NCBI GenBank assembly: GCA_026399015.1
Contig: JAPLRS010000040.1
Span: 164,626 to 228,625, forward strand
Source of the DNA: Methylococcales bacterium
Lineage (GTDB): Bacteria > Pseudomonadota > Gammaproteobacteria > Methylococcales > Methylomonadaceae
Reading direction: 5' to 3'
DNA: 64,000 nt
This document shows positions 10,510 through 19,122 of this stretch, piece after piece. The notes below the pieces were generated by a model, which worked only from the letters and a program-made list of their open reading frames with translations, did no database searches and had not been told where the DNA came from. Position 1 is the stretch's first letter. Every line of letters begins with the position of its first letter. Made by a program: the position numbers and the translations under genes.

Positions 10510-11358
10510 TTGTTTATCCTCGTCATTATTGATAGAAAAATAACTATTTTGTCCAAAAAAACCACCAATCAAACAACCCAAAAGTGGGTTGAAGGTGATA
10601 TACGCTTAGTAGGTTTACTTGATACGCGCATGATAGGTTTGTTAAAAGCCATAGCAGAGTCAGGTTCAATTAACCAAGCCGCCAAATTAGTTGGCTTAAG
10701 CTATAAAGGTGCTTGGCAGATAATAGAAAAAGCCAATAACATGGCACCTAAGGTATTAATATCGACAGCAACAGGTGGGGCAAAAGGTGGTGGTACCAGC
10801 CTAACAACCGCAGGACAAGCCTTATTAGAACTGTTTAATCGTGTGGATACTGAGCATAAAGTATTTTTACAAAAAATAAATCAAAAATTAGCAGACGACC
10901 CCGTTGCCCAGTTATTACTCAAGCGTTTAGTTATAAAAACCAGCGCCACCAATCAATTATTTGGGAGCATAACGGCCATCGAAATAGGCGCCGTAAATGC
11001 CCAAGTCGTGGTTAAATTAAAAGGAGGAGAACAAGTCGTCGCCGCTATTTCTTTAGCAGATCTAAATCAACTTAATTTAGTGGTAGATGGTGATGTCATT
11101 TTATTGATAAATGATCCAGAAATTATCATGATGACAGATCCAGAGTCATATCAGTATTCATCACGTAATTGTTTGGCGGGTAAGGTAATGCGCATTCAAA
11201 CAGATGGCATAGACGCAGAAGTAGTGATACAACTGTCGAGTGGCGATAGCATAGTCGCCATGATCACCCAAGCCAGTGCAGAAAGCATGAATTTAAAACT
11301 CGACACCCCAGTTTATGCCCTATTTAAAAGCAACTCCGTCATATTAGGTACCCATTAA
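10510..11358 (+). CDS. modE: ModE-type molybdate-responsive transcriptional regulator
   Basis: Senses molybdate and controls molybdenum uptake and usage genes. The N-terminal winged helix (residues about 30-120) has the ModE signatures SGSINQAAKLVGLSYKGAW and ATGGAKGGGTSLT. Two C-terminal Mop/TOBE domains follow (about 143-205 and 215-280) for oxyanion binding. No ATG is available: TTG at 10510 gives 282 residues, and a second TTG at 10549 would remove 13 residues of poor similarity and may be the true start. Molybdate supply is relevant to the nif genes next door and to the molbindin at 41.6 kb. Confidence 0.88.
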   Translation: MFILVIIDRKITILSKKTTNQTTQKWVEGDIRLVGLLDTRMIGLLKAIAESGSINQAAKLVGLSYKGAWQIIEKANNMAPKVLISTATGGAKGGGTSLTTAGQALLELFNRVDTEHKVFLQKINQKLADDPVAQLLLKRLVIKTSATNQLFGSITAIEIGAVNAQVVVKLKGGEQVVAAISLADLNQLNLVVDGDVILLINDPEIIMMTDPESYQYSSRNCLAGKVMRIQTDGIDAEVVIQLSSGDSIVAMITQASAESMNLKLDTPVYALFKSNSVILGTH

Positions 11359-11689
11359 CAACTTTAATTGCAACAGACTTTAATGTCAAAAGCGTGTTCG
11401 TTAAAATAAACAGCGAGCCCAAATTATAGGGTGTGTAGTTACATTGTAAGTAAATATAGCGTGGGTTGAATGACAGTTATAGGGTATGCTGAACGCTAGT
11501 GAAGCGCACCAAATGTAAATGAAACACCAACCCCAATGATGCACCACGCTTTGCTTGATGCGCCTTCTAGCATCGGCACATCCCTATGTATATTTCAATT
11601 GATTTATGTTCAAACATATCTATATTCAAACGTATGTACATTTCAAATTTTGAATGTTCTATTCTACTAAATGTTCTAGTCTGGCGGAG
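11359..11689. other. Intergenic stretch without a gene
   Basis: No convincing gene. It holds a degenerate pair of GCACCA-containing segments near 11505-11550 and AT-rich TTCAAA repeats near 11595-11660. It lies between convergent modE and rseC, and I see no strong terminator. Confidence 0.3.
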
Positions 11690-12115
11690 TTACAATTTTT
11701 TTATGCTGATTGAGTTTGCGTAGCGGGTCGCGGAGATTCTTTTTATACCTAATAAACACAGGGCAAAGCTTAATACGGCACTGCCGAGTATCCAGATATC
11801 TTTATTGGCGGTGGTATCGTTGATAAAGGCATCCGTTAAAAATGTACCAACAAATAAAGCTAATAAGGGTAGTAAATACATTAATAGCGAGGCGTTGATT
11901 AAGATATTTTCATCGATTGAAATAATAACTTTGTCACCCAGTTTAAAGTCATCAGAATTAATTAAGCGTAGGGATTTTTTTTCTAAAAGTTGGCTTAGCG
12001 CTTGGGTGCTACAGCTTGATTTTTGTTGGCATCCTGCACACCCATGGGTGTTTAATTTATCAACCCAGATGTTATGTGCATCAACTTTAACGATGACGGC
12101 TTGTTCTTCTATCAT
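11690..12115 (-). CDS. rseC: RseC/MucC-family membrane protein (SoxR-reducing system component)
   Basis: Inner-membrane protein of the RseC family, linked in E. coli to sigma-E signalling and to the Rsx/Rnf-type complex that reduces SoxR. The N-terminus carries a four-cysteine motif (CAGCQQKSSC followed by a paired position) and a beta-rich start. Two membrane segments lie near residues 74-92 and 107-123. At 141 residues it is full length. It follows nifF by 56 bp on the same strand. The proximity of an Rnf operon in the same region makes an electron-transfer role plausible, but this is inference. Confidence 0.8.
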   Translation of the reverse strand: MIEEQAVIVKVDAHNIWVDKLNTHGCAGCQQKSSCSTQALSQLLEKKSLRLINSDDFKLGDKVIISIDENILINASLLMYLLPLLALFVGTFLTDAFINDTTANKDIWILGSAVLSFALCLLGIKRISATRYANSISIKKL

Positions 12116-12171
12116 AACTATCTTTGTTCTCTGTTATTAAGCAGGCTAGCATCTTAATCTAGCGCTGTTAA

Positions 12172-12699
12172 TTAAACTAGGGCTAATGAATTTAACCAAG
12201 TATGGACGCGCTCGGTTGTTAGCTCTTTTTGATTATCTTGATCTAAAGCCAGCCCCATAAATTGACCATCAATGATGGCTTTTGATTTTTTAAAAGTATA
12301 ACCTTCGGTTGGCCATAATCCTATTAAATTTGCCCCACAAATATCAAATTCTTCATATAAATAATAAACCGCGTCTATAAATTCGTCAGGATAACCTTTT
12401 TGATTACCTAACCCGTAGATAGCCACTGTTTTACCACTGAAGTCTTGGCCTTTTAAAGTAGGTATAAATTCTTCCCAGCTTTCAGTTTGATTACCTGTCG
12501 ATAAGCCGGGTACTTGGCCGTCACCATAGGTAGGTATGCCCAATATTAAGGTATCATAATTTAATAAGTCTTCGACGGTGGCATTTCTAATGTTAACCGG
12601 TTTAGCTGCCAATTCAGGGCCCAGTATAGTGGCTATGTCTTTAGCAACTCTGCGAGTATTGCCACTATCTGTTCCAAAAAATAGTCCTATTTTTGCCAT
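12172..12699 (-). CDS. nifF: Nitrogenase flavodoxin NifF
   Basis: Long-chain FMN flavodoxin that donates electrons to the Fe protein. The FMN phosphate loop GTDSGNTR lies at residues 9-16, the isoalloxazine loops are PTYGDGQ and GNQKGYPDEF, and the long-chain insertion is present. At 175 residues it matches NifF length. It is the last gene of the iscA-nifU...nifF run, the same terminal position as in A. vinelandii (nifM-clpX-nifF). Confidence 0.92.
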   Translation of the reverse strand: MAKIGLFFGTDSGNTRRVAKDIATILGPELAAKPVNIRNATVEDLLNYDTLILGIPTYGDGQVPGLSTGNQTESWEEFIPTLKGQDFSGKTVAIYGLGNQKGYPDEFIDAVYYLYEEFDICGANLIGLWPTEGYTFKKSKAIIDGQFMGLALDQDNQKELTTERVHTWLNSLALV

Positions 12700-12791
12700 G
12701 ATAGCCTCACTTTAATTGAATACATTGGGTCTGTTGTTGTTTTAGAACTGCATAGATAATAGCTAGTTAAAAAAAGATTCTCGCTTAGGGA

Positions 12792-13406
12792 TTAAATTTT
12801 AATCTGTAATAAACCCGAAGTTGAACTCTCTGATAAAGCTTGCCATTCTTCAGGTGTATAGGCTTTAACACTTAGTGCATGTAACTTACCTGAGGCCAAG
12901 GGTTCTTTTAAAGTCGCCATGACGAGTTGCTGTTTTTTTACTAATGATAGGTCAGTAAATTGTGTACTAATTACTGTCACGGTTAAATCACAGCCCATAC
13001 CATCAATAATAACTTTAGCATCTGGGATGCCTTTTAATACCAATTGCTCAGCATCTTCTTTTGATATTGATTCATCATGAGATTCAGCTTTTTCAGGTAA
13101 AGCGGTTTGTAAAATAGGTAATAGGCTGCCGTTATTAGATAGTTCTTCTAAAATATCGCAACCGCCAATCAGTTCTGCATTTACAAAGAGTTGCGGGTAG
13201 GTTGGCCATTGTGAAATCTTGGGTAATTTTTCACGGATAAAAGGTGCTTCAAGTACGTTTACATAAGAATATGGAATTTTAGTTGCGTTTAAAATGTTAA
13301 CTGCTTTGCCAGAAAATCCACACTGGGGGTTAGACGGTATGCCCTTCATGTAAAGAATAATGGGGTTAGTGGCAAGTTGATGGTGTATTTTTTCTTCAGT
13401 TGTCAT
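12792..13406 (-). CDS. Monothiol glutaredoxin-BolA fusion protein
   Basis: Two domains in one 204-residue chain. Residues 1-105 are a Grx4/Grx5-type monothiol glutaredoxin with the CGFS active site at 29-32, the WPTYPQLFVN segment and the GGCDILEEL glutathione site. Residues about 117-195 are a BolA/IbaG domain with VKKQQLVMATL and the LHALSVKAYTPEEW signature. Grx4 and BolA proteins normally form a [2Fe-2S]-bridged heterodimer, so the fusion would tie the two partners together. It sits between clpX and nifF in the nif maturation operon, implying a job in Fe-S handling under nitrogen fixation. Confidence 0.88.
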   Translation of the reverse strand: MTTEEKIHHQLATNPIILYMKGIPSNPQCGFSGKAVNILNATKIPYSYVNVLEAPFIREKLPKISQWPTYPQLFVNAELIGGCDILEELSNNGSLLPILQTALPEKAESHDESISKEDAEQLVLKGIPDAKVIIDGMGCDLTVTVISTQFTDLSLVKKQQLVMATLKEPLASGKLHALSVKAYTPEEWQALSESSTSGLLQIKI

Positions 13407-13462
13407 AAGTTTCTCTTAGGGTGGGGCATAATAATTTTATAAGGGTATTTTTTAGTTCAGTT

Positions 13463-14737
13463 TTAGCCAGCTTGTTCGCGGATTTTTTCTGGATCTTTTA
13501 GTATCAATATAACCTCACTTTCACCTTTGACCGTTTCAGCATCAATCACGCATTGATCTATATCTTCACGTGAGGGGACATCGAACATGGTTTTTCTAAG
13601 GATTTGTTCCATAATACTGCGTAAACCACGCGCCCCTGTTTCTCTTTCAATGGCTTGTTGAGCAATTTCAACTAACGCGTCTTGTTCAAATTTTAATTCC
13701 ACATCTTCGTAAGCAAACAATTGTTGGTACTGTCTAACTAAGGCGTTTTTAGGCTCAGTTAATACTCTAATCAGTGCATCAGTATCTAGAGGTTCTAAAG
13801 GTGCAAGTATAGGAAATCGTCCTATAAATTCTGGAATTAACCCAAATTTGCGTAAATCACTGGGTTGGGTCGCATTTAATAAGGCTTCTAAAGAAGGTTT
13901 TTCTGCTGTGTCATTTACTGGTGCATGAAAGCCAATGCCAGAGTTGGTAGGAGTGAGGCGTTTTTCGACATGTTTTTCCAGACCCGGAAATGAGCCACCC
14001 GCAATAAATAAAATGTTACGCGTATCAATGGTGGTTTCGCCGTCTTTATTGCGTTGGCCTTTGCCATTCACTTTAACATGGGAACCTTCAACTAATCTTA
14101 GTAAGGCTTGCTGTACACCTTCACCTGATACATCACGCGTGCCGGTTTGTTGTTCGGGACTGCGGGCAATTTTGTCAATTTCATCCAGATACACAATACC
14201 CCATTCGGCATTAGCCATATTACCTTCGGCTACATCTAACAATCTAACGAGAATATTTTCAACATCATCACCCACATAACCCGCTTGGGTCAGGGTAGTT
14301 GCATCTGCAATAACAAAGGGTACGCCAACAATTTTGGCTAAGGTGCTGGCTAATAATGTTTTACCGGTACCTGAGGGGCCTATGAGTAATATATTCGATT
14401 TACCAATTTCCACTTCTTTATCGTAGGTACCTAAGCCGGCATTGCCACTTTCATGTTTTAAGCGTTTGTAATGGTTATAAACTGCAACTGATAAAATCTG
14501 TTTGGCTAGGTCTTGGCCAATAATGTACTGATCAAGGTGCTCTTTGATTTTAGCGGGAATAGGTAAGGGGCCTTGCATCTCGGAGAGTTCTTTTTTTTGG
14601 CTCCAATTACTGACTACTTGGTTGGCTAATAAAACACAGTCTCCACAGATAAACCCGTCGCTACCTGCAATTAAGGGTACTGTAGGTGCTTGGGCTATGC
14701 CACAAAATGAGCAGTGTTTTGTTTCTTTAGCACTCAT
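13463..14737 (-). CDS. clpX: ClpX-type AAA+ unfoldase (nif-associated paralogue)
   Basis: ATP-dependent unfoldase that feeds ClpP. The N-terminal zinc finger uses C9, C12, C31 and C34. The Walker A GPSGTGKT, pore loop GYVGDD, Walker B YLDEID and the ClpP-docking IGF loop (in NSGIGFHAP) are all intact, so it should work with ClpP. At 424 residues it is full length. No clpP lies next to it; instead it sits between nifM and grx-bolA/nifF, the position of A. vinelandii clpX2, which controls NifB and NifEN levels. The same role is inferred here. Confidence 0.92.
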   Translation of the reverse strand: MSAKETKHCSFCGIAQAPTVPLIAGSDGFICGDCVLLANQVVSNWSQKKELSEMQGPLPIPAKIKEHLDQYIIGQDLAKQILSVAVYNHYKRLKHESGNAGLGTYDKEVEIGKSNILLIGPSGTGKTLLASTLAKIVGVPFVIADATTLTQAGYVGDDVENILVRLLDVAEGNMANAEWGIVYLDEIDKIARSPEQQTGTRDVSGEGVQQALLRLVEGSHVKVNGKGQRNKDGETTIDTRNILFIAGGSFPGLEKHVEKRLTPTNSGIGFHAPVNDTAEKPSLEALLNATQPSDLRKFGLIPEFIGRFPILAPLEPLDTDALIRVLTEPKNALVRQYQQLFAYEDVELKFEQDALVEIAQQAIERETGARGLRSIMEQILRKTMFDVPSREDIDQCVIDAETVKGESEVILILKDPEKIREQAG

Positions 14738-14752
14738 AAATAACTCCCTCTT

Positions 14753-15601
14753 TTATTTGGGTAAACTAGATAACCAAGCGCGTTGACATTTTTGTCGAGC
14801 TCTATCGCTCATCATTTGGCGTATTTTGGGTATGGCTTTTTGTAAGGATAAGGTTTCTGCGCGTTGTATTTTTTGACATAAAACTAAATGAAAACCGATT
14901 TCTGATTGTACCGGTTGGCTTATTTCGTCTTCTTTTAGTTTAAATAACACCGCATCAATTTCCGGATACAGTTTTCCTTTGGGCACTGTACCTAAAGTAC
15001 CCCCTTGTAATGCAGTTGGGCATTCAGAGTGCTTTAATGCCAAATCAGCAAATTTATAAGGTTTCTTTTGGAGTTTTGTATACAATTCTTGACTACGACT
15101 TAAGGCATTTTCATAAGTATTTTCTGGATAATCTGGATTAATACTGATAAATATATGGCTGACATCCCTCAGTTCAGGTCTATGAAATTGCTCTTTATGT
15201 AAATGATAGTAAATACCTATTTCAACTTCGCTGATTGTAGGTGAGCGCGCTGCGACCATTTCAAGCACAACATCAATTTTACATTGCCTGAATAATCCAG
15301 AACGTAGACTAACTTCAGTAAGATTGTTTTTTTCTAGATCGATTAAAAAAGACTCTTCATCTACATAGCGATTGCGTATTTCTTGATAGGCTTTATGCAA
15401 TTCTGCTTCTGAGATGATGACTGAGCCAGCCTCTGGGGTTTTTAAAATACGCGTTTCAATACTATACTCATTAGCCGCTTGCTGTTTTGCTTGGGCTAAT
15501 TCTTGTTCTTGTAATTCGGTAGGTTGCTTTTTAAATAAGCTTAACGAGGCTCTTAATAGCGTATAAGAATCTGTTGGCTGTAAATTCATAGTGGCAGTCA
15601 T
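14753..15601 (-). CDS. nifM: Nitrogen fixation protein NifM (parvulin-type peptidyl-prolyl isomerase)
   Basis: Accessory protein needed for maturation of the Fe protein NifH. The C-terminal half (about 135-260) is a parvulin rotamase domain with DVSHIFISINPD, FADLALKHSECPTALQGGTLG and GFHLVLC. The N-terminal half is helical and NifM-like. At 282 residues it matches the family. It is 2 bp downstream of nifZ and 15 bp before clpX. Confidence 0.9.
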   Translation of the reverse strand: MTATMNLQPTDSYTLLRASLSLFKKQPTELQEQELAQAKQQAANEYSIETRILKTPEAGSVIISEAELHKAYQEIRNRYVDEESFLIDLEKNNLTEVSLRSGLFRQCKIDVVLEMVAARSPTISEVEIGIYYHLHKEQFHRPELRDVSHIFISINPDYPENTYENALSRSQELYTKLQKKPYKFADLALKHSECPTALQGGTLGTVPKGKLYPEIDAVLFKLKEDEISQPVQSEIGFHLVLCQKIQRAETLSLQKAIPKIRQMMSDRARQKCQRAWLSSLPK

Positions 15602-15603
15602 AG

Positions 15604-16083
15604 TTAACCCTCTGGTTCATTAAATGATTCAGGGTAGGCTGGGTCTAAGGCGGTTTCGGGGATTAATAAGGTTCTTCCGTCAAAAACGACATGATATTTA
15701 ATATTTTCATCATCTCTAATCACTTTAAACACTTCGCCTATCGTGCCTTTTTCAAAGAGAATATTGCCTTGTATGCCTAAATCAATATTGCATACGACCC
15801 TATCTCTAAACTCAAATCGACTTGGGTTCCAAGGTTCCTCTGCACCAATAAGTTCTTCCAGCCGACAGCCCACCATGCGACCATGATTTAAAAAATGCAC
15901 GGTAAAAATGACTTGGTCTTGTAAGAAGGTACCCACTTCAATGACATTACCGACACTGCCCCGACGAATTAACAAAGTGCCCACATCTAAGCCAGGGTAG
16001 GTGCCATCATTACGAACGTTACGAGTGACTCTTACAGATTCGCCGTATTCGAAGCGCCCTTCATCATAGCGTTCGGGTTTCAT
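15604..16083 (-). CDS. nifZ: Nitrogen fixation protein NifZ
   Basis: Helps form the second P-cluster of the NifDK protein. Two SH3-like halves are visible: residues 10-80 (YGESVRVTRNVRNDGTYPG... VGCRLEELI) and 90-150 (RFEFRDRVVCNIDLGIQG... TLLIPE). Length 159 is typical. Its start overlaps the end of nifW by 4 bp (ATGA-type), showing translational coupling. A second, single-domain NifZ-like protein is encoded at 21.8 kb. Confidence 0.92.
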   Translation of the reverse strand: MKPERYDEGRFEYGESVRVTRNVRNDGTYPGLDVGTLLIRRGSVGNVIEVGTFLQDQVIFTVHFLNHGRMVGCRLEELIGAEEPWNPSRFEFRDRVVCNIDLGIQGNILFEKGTIGEVFKVIRDDENIKYHVVFDGRTLLIPETALDPAYPESFNEPEG

Positions 16084-16394
16084 ACTTTTATATCACCTAA
16101 GGCCACAAAAGCAGATTGAGGTTCACCCATAGAAAATACTTTAAAGACCTTTTCTGTTTGCGCATCTGATACCACAAAATCTTGGTAAGCGCGGTCTAAT
16201 AATTTGCTGTAAACAGCCCTTAATGCCCCTTCATGTTCGGGCATATCATCTTTACCTTTTTGCAAATAATCATGAAAACGTTGCAAAATATGTAAGCGAT
16301 TTACATGAACTACAGAGGGTTCATAATCAAGTTCAAAATATTGTAAAAAATCCTCTGCGGATTCTAAATCTTCCAAATCATCTAAAAAGCTCAT
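16080..16394 (-). CDS. nifW: Nitrogenase stabilizing/protective protein NifW
   Basis: Small protein that associates with the MoFe protein and protects or matures it. The 104 residues contain the NifW landmarks: an acidic N-terminus with SAEDFLQYF, then VVHVNRLHILQRFHDYL and a C-terminal FKVFSMGEPQSAFVALGDI. It overlaps nifZ by 4 bp. Confidence 0.92.
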   Translation of the reverse strand: MSFLDDLEDLESAEDFLQYFELDYEPSVVHVNRLHILQRFHDYLQKGKDDMPEHEGALRAVYSKLLDRAYQDFVVSDAQTEKVFKVFSMGEPQSAFVALGDIKV

Positions 16395-16412
16395 GGCTGT
16401 ACTCCAACTTGA

Positions 16413-16523
16413 TTAAAGGGGACCAACTAGATTAGTGTCTTGAGTGACTAAATAAATCACTAAACTAATAAATAAAATTAAACTCACTAAAGCGAGCGGG
16501 GATATGTTGCGTTCTTTTAACAT
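16413..16523 (-). CDS. Small single-span membrane peptide (36 aa) in the nif operon
   Basis: An ATG preceded by GGAG with a 7-base spacing opens a 36-codon frame in the 167-bp gap between nifW and the TPR gene. After a short basic head (MLKERN) comes a hydrophobic stretch of about 21 residues (PLALVSLILFISLVIYLV), then a polar tail. A strong ribosome site, correct strand and a clean transmembrane helix support a real gene. I recognise no family. Confidence 0.6.
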   Translation of the reverse strand: MLKERNISPLALVSLILFISLVIYLVTQDTNLVGPL

Positions 16524-16561
16524 GAGCAGACTCCAGATAAGGTAAATAATTAAAATGGGTA

Positions 16562-17062
16562 TTAAGTTTCCTGCTGTCGTTTAAGCACTAATTCTAATAA
16601 GCCCTGCGCACCAATGCGGTCTTTACTATCTAAGGAGATTAATTTCTCAAAGATACTTTTGCTAAGATCTAGCCTTTCTAAACGCATATTTAAAAAGCCG
16701 ATGGCTTTTAAGGTAAAGAGATACAACCTAACTTGGGTTAGTAAATTAATGGGGGTGTTGTTAATATGATGCGCTTGAATTTCTTGCCAATCTTCAGGAA
16801 AATCAACTAAAGGTCTAATCACGGCAAGCGCTTTAAGGGTAGCTGCTAAAGCGTCTTCAAGCCGATGTTGATAATAGTAAAACCGGTTTAAGGCGACTAA
16901 AACATTAAGTGAGTTTGGTGCTAAAAAGTAGGCTCTAAGTAAGGGTAATTCAGCGTCACCACTGGCATAGTTTTCGGCCGCGGTTTTAATCATAGTTTCT
17001 ACTTCGGGTGCATCTTGATTTTCAAAATACAAGCCTTGGGCTTCAAAATCTAATAAATCCAT
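16562..17062 (-). CDS. TPR-like protein of unknown function, nif operon
   Basis: 166 residues, predicted all-helical. Segments such as LNRFYYYQHRLEDALAAT and AIGFLNMRLERLDLSKSIFE have the alternating small/large pattern of tetratricopeptide repeats (two to three units, residues about 50-150). No enzymatic motif. Its start overlaps the cysE stop by 1 base, so it is translated with cysE. A scaffold role in nitrogenase maturation is possible but not shown. Confidence 0.7.
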   Translation of the reverse strand: MDLLDFEAQGLYFENQDAPEVETMIKTAAENYASGDAELPLLRAYFLAPNSLNVLVALNRFYYYQHRLEDALAATLKALAVIRPLVDFPEDWQEIQAHHINNTPINLLTQVRLYLFTLKAIGFLNMRLERLDLSKSIFEKLISLDSKDRIGAQGLLELVLKRQQET

Positions 17063-17826
17063 TAATGCCTCGCCGCTAGTTTAACTGGACTGTCTTTTTT
17101 AGGAGTGCACAAAGTTTCTGCCTCACAGGTATCACAATCTTCTTCTAAGCTAGTTTCATTTAAAAGAGCTTGTTTTGCTTCAAGCTCATCAATGCGTTCC
17201 ATTAAGCAAGAAATGGCTTTACCCACTGGATCAGGAATCAAATGATGGTTAAGGTCAATGCCTTGCCTGTTCTGAATTTGCGTACCTTTAGTCTGAATAA
17301 TACGACCGGGTATACCAACAACAGTACAACAGGGTGGCACATCTTTAACGACTACTGAGTTAGCGCCAACTCGCACATTATTACCTAAAGTAATGGCGCC
17401 TAAAATTTTGGCGCCAGCACCAATCAATACGTTATTACCAATAGTTGGATGACGTTTTTCTTTATGCCAAGTAGTGCCACCTAAGGTCACGCCATGATAT
17501 AAAGTCACATCGTTGCCGATTTCTGTAGTTTCACCAATCACAACGCCTAGGGCATGATCAATAAATAAGCGTCTACCAATTGTGGCGCCTGGATGAATCT
17601 CAACATTGGTAAACGTTTTAGCGATATTTGCCATCATACGCGCTGATAATTTCCAGTTAGCTTTCCATAGGCGATGACTAATTCGGTGTATTAAGACGGC
17701 ATGTACACCAGAATAGGTTAATAATATTTCCCAAACATTATGGGCGGCGGGGTCTCTGCCAAACACACAATGCACGTCTTCATGCCATTGTTTAAAAAAC
17801 GTCAAATTCGACATGACCTTATCCAA
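17062..17826 (-). CDS. cysE: Serine O-acetyltransferase (nif-associated CysE)
   Basis: Makes O-acetylserine for cysteine synthesis, supplying sulfur to NifS. The left-handed beta-helix hexapeptide repeats run through residues 70-170, with the catalytic [22 protein letters not shown] region and [19 protein letters not shown]. At 254 residues it is slightly shorter than housekeeping CysE of about 270. The gene lies between nifV and nifW as cysE1 does in A. vinelandii (nifP). Confidence 0.92.
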   Translation of the reverse strand: MDKVMSNLTFFKQWHEDVHCVFGRDPAAHNVWEILLTYSGVHAVLIHRISHRLWKANWKLSARMMANIAKTFTNVEIHPGATIGRRLFIDHALGVVIGETTEIGNDVTLYHGVTLGGTTWHKEKRHPTIGNNVLIGAGAKILGAITLGNNVRVGANSVVVKDVPPCCTVVGIPGRIIQTKGTQIQNRQGIDLNHHLIPDPVGKAISCLMERIDELEAKQALLNETSLEEDCDTCEAETLCTPKKDSPVKLAARH

Positions 17827-17973
17827 TTAGTTTAATTGCCAGCCAGTGTTTTCAAGGGAGGGGCGGCCAGGTATTCTAAAAAAAGAGCCTGGATAACGAT
17901 CATCTTGATCAGGGATCTCTAACGCCTTGCTTGCTTCTACTTCACTTGTTTCAAGTTCTGTTTGCTCATTCAT
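17827..17973 (-). CDS. Small acidic protein (48 aa) between nifV and cysE
   Basis: An ATG preceded by AGAGGA with a 7-base spacing opens a 48-codon frame ending exactly where cysE begins (the TAA abuts the cysE start). The N-terminal half is Glu-rich (MNEQTELETSEVEASKALEI) and probably disordered; the C-terminal half contains DQDDRYPGSFFRIPGRPSLE and an ending GWQLN. Tight packing between nifV and cysE and a good ribosome site argue for a real gene. I recognise no family. Confidence 0.65.
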   Translation of the reverse strand: MNEQTELETSEVEASKALEIPDQDDRYPGSFFRIPGRPSLENTGWQLN

Positions 17974-17985
17974 GGTGCTATCCTC

Positions 17986-19119
17986 TTACAGGTTTTGATG
18001 AAATAAATTAAGTTCTTCGGGTTGTGGCGGTCTTTTAGTCATACAGACAAAGTGTCTAACTTGCGTTAGCAATTTTTGGGCTTGTATACGATTAACCACA
18101 ATACCCAGTTGTTTATAGGCATAGATAACGCCTTGGGTGCCCGAGTGTTTACCTAAAATCAGTTGATGGCTACGCCCAACAATGGCTGGGTCAACGCCTT
18201 GATAATTACTCGGATCTTTTAAAAGCCCATCGACATGAATGCCCGCTTCATGGCTAAAGACATTTTTACCAATTAAACTTTTTCTGCTACCAATCGCATC
18301 ACCCGATGCGGTGGCGACTTGTTCTGAGAGTTGGGGGAATTTTTGTAAACAAATGCCGGTATCAAAGCCGTACAATTGTTTTAAACCAACCACGACTTCC
18401 TCTAAGGCGGCGTTGCCGGCTCTTTCACCTAAGCCATTTACGGTCGTATTAACGTGAGTTGCACCAGCAAGTGCCGCTGCCATGGTATTTGCAGTAGCAA
18501 GCCCTAAATCATCATGGGCGTGCATTTCAATTTCTAAATCAGTAGCGGCTCTTAAGCGTTTGATAGTTTCAAAGACGCCAAAAGGTTCCATTATGCCAAC
18601 TGTGTCAGCAAAGCGAATGCGTGTAGCTCCAGCTCTTTGAGCCGTTTCAGCCATTTGTATTACAAAATCAATATCTGCGCGTGAGGCATCTTCCATGCCC
18701 ATACACACGTCTAAACCAAGATCTATCGCTTCTGTTATGCAAGCGTTGATGGTGTTAAGAACCCAAGCACGGCTTTGTTTGAGTTTATGTTGGATATGTT
18801 GATCGGAAGCAGAAATGGACAAATCCACTTTATGTACATTTAAACCTAAGCAACTTTGTAGGTCATCATGGCGCATTCTGGACCAAACTAGCAGTTTTGA
18901 GGGTAAGTTTAAAGCCGCGATAGCTTTAATTTCTTCCCGTTCAACTTCACCCATAGCGGGAATACCAATTTCTAATTCAGGTACCCCCATGTCCGCCAAT
19001 TGAATAGCTATTGATAACTTCTCTTGCAAAGAGAAGGCTACACCAGCCGATTGTTCACCGTCTCTTAGTGTAGTGTCATCAATAATAATTTGGCGGACTT
19101 GGGTTTTCATATCGGACAA
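17986..19119 (-). CDS. nifV: Homocitrate synthase NifV
   Basis: Condenses acetyl-CoA with 2-oxoglutarate to give the homocitrate ligand of FeMo-co. HMGL-like TIM barrel with [10 protein letters not shown] at residues 13-22, the metal-binding HAHDD and the [14 protein letters not shown] signature. At 377 residues it is full length. It lies 3 bp downstream of nifS in the operon. Confidence 0.95.
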   Translation of the reverse strand: MSDMKTQVRQIIIDDTTLRDGEQSAGVAFSLQEKLSIAIQLADMGVPELEIGIPAMGEVEREEIKAIAALNLPSKLLVWSRMRHDDLQSCLGLNVHKVDLSISASDQHIQHKLKQSRAWVLNTINACITEAIDLGLDVCMGMEDASRADIDFVIQMAETAQRAGATRIRFADTVGIMEPFGVFETIKRLRAATDLEIEMHAHDDLGLATANTMAAALAGATHVNTTVNGLGERAGNAALEEVVVGLKQLYGFDTGICLQKFPQLSEQVATASGDAIGSRKSLIGKNVFSHEAGIHVDGLLKDPSNYQGVDPAIVGRSHQLILGKHSGTQGVIYAYKQLGIVVNRIQAQKLLTQVRHFVCMTKRPPQPEELNLFHQNL

Positions 19120-19122
19120 CTA

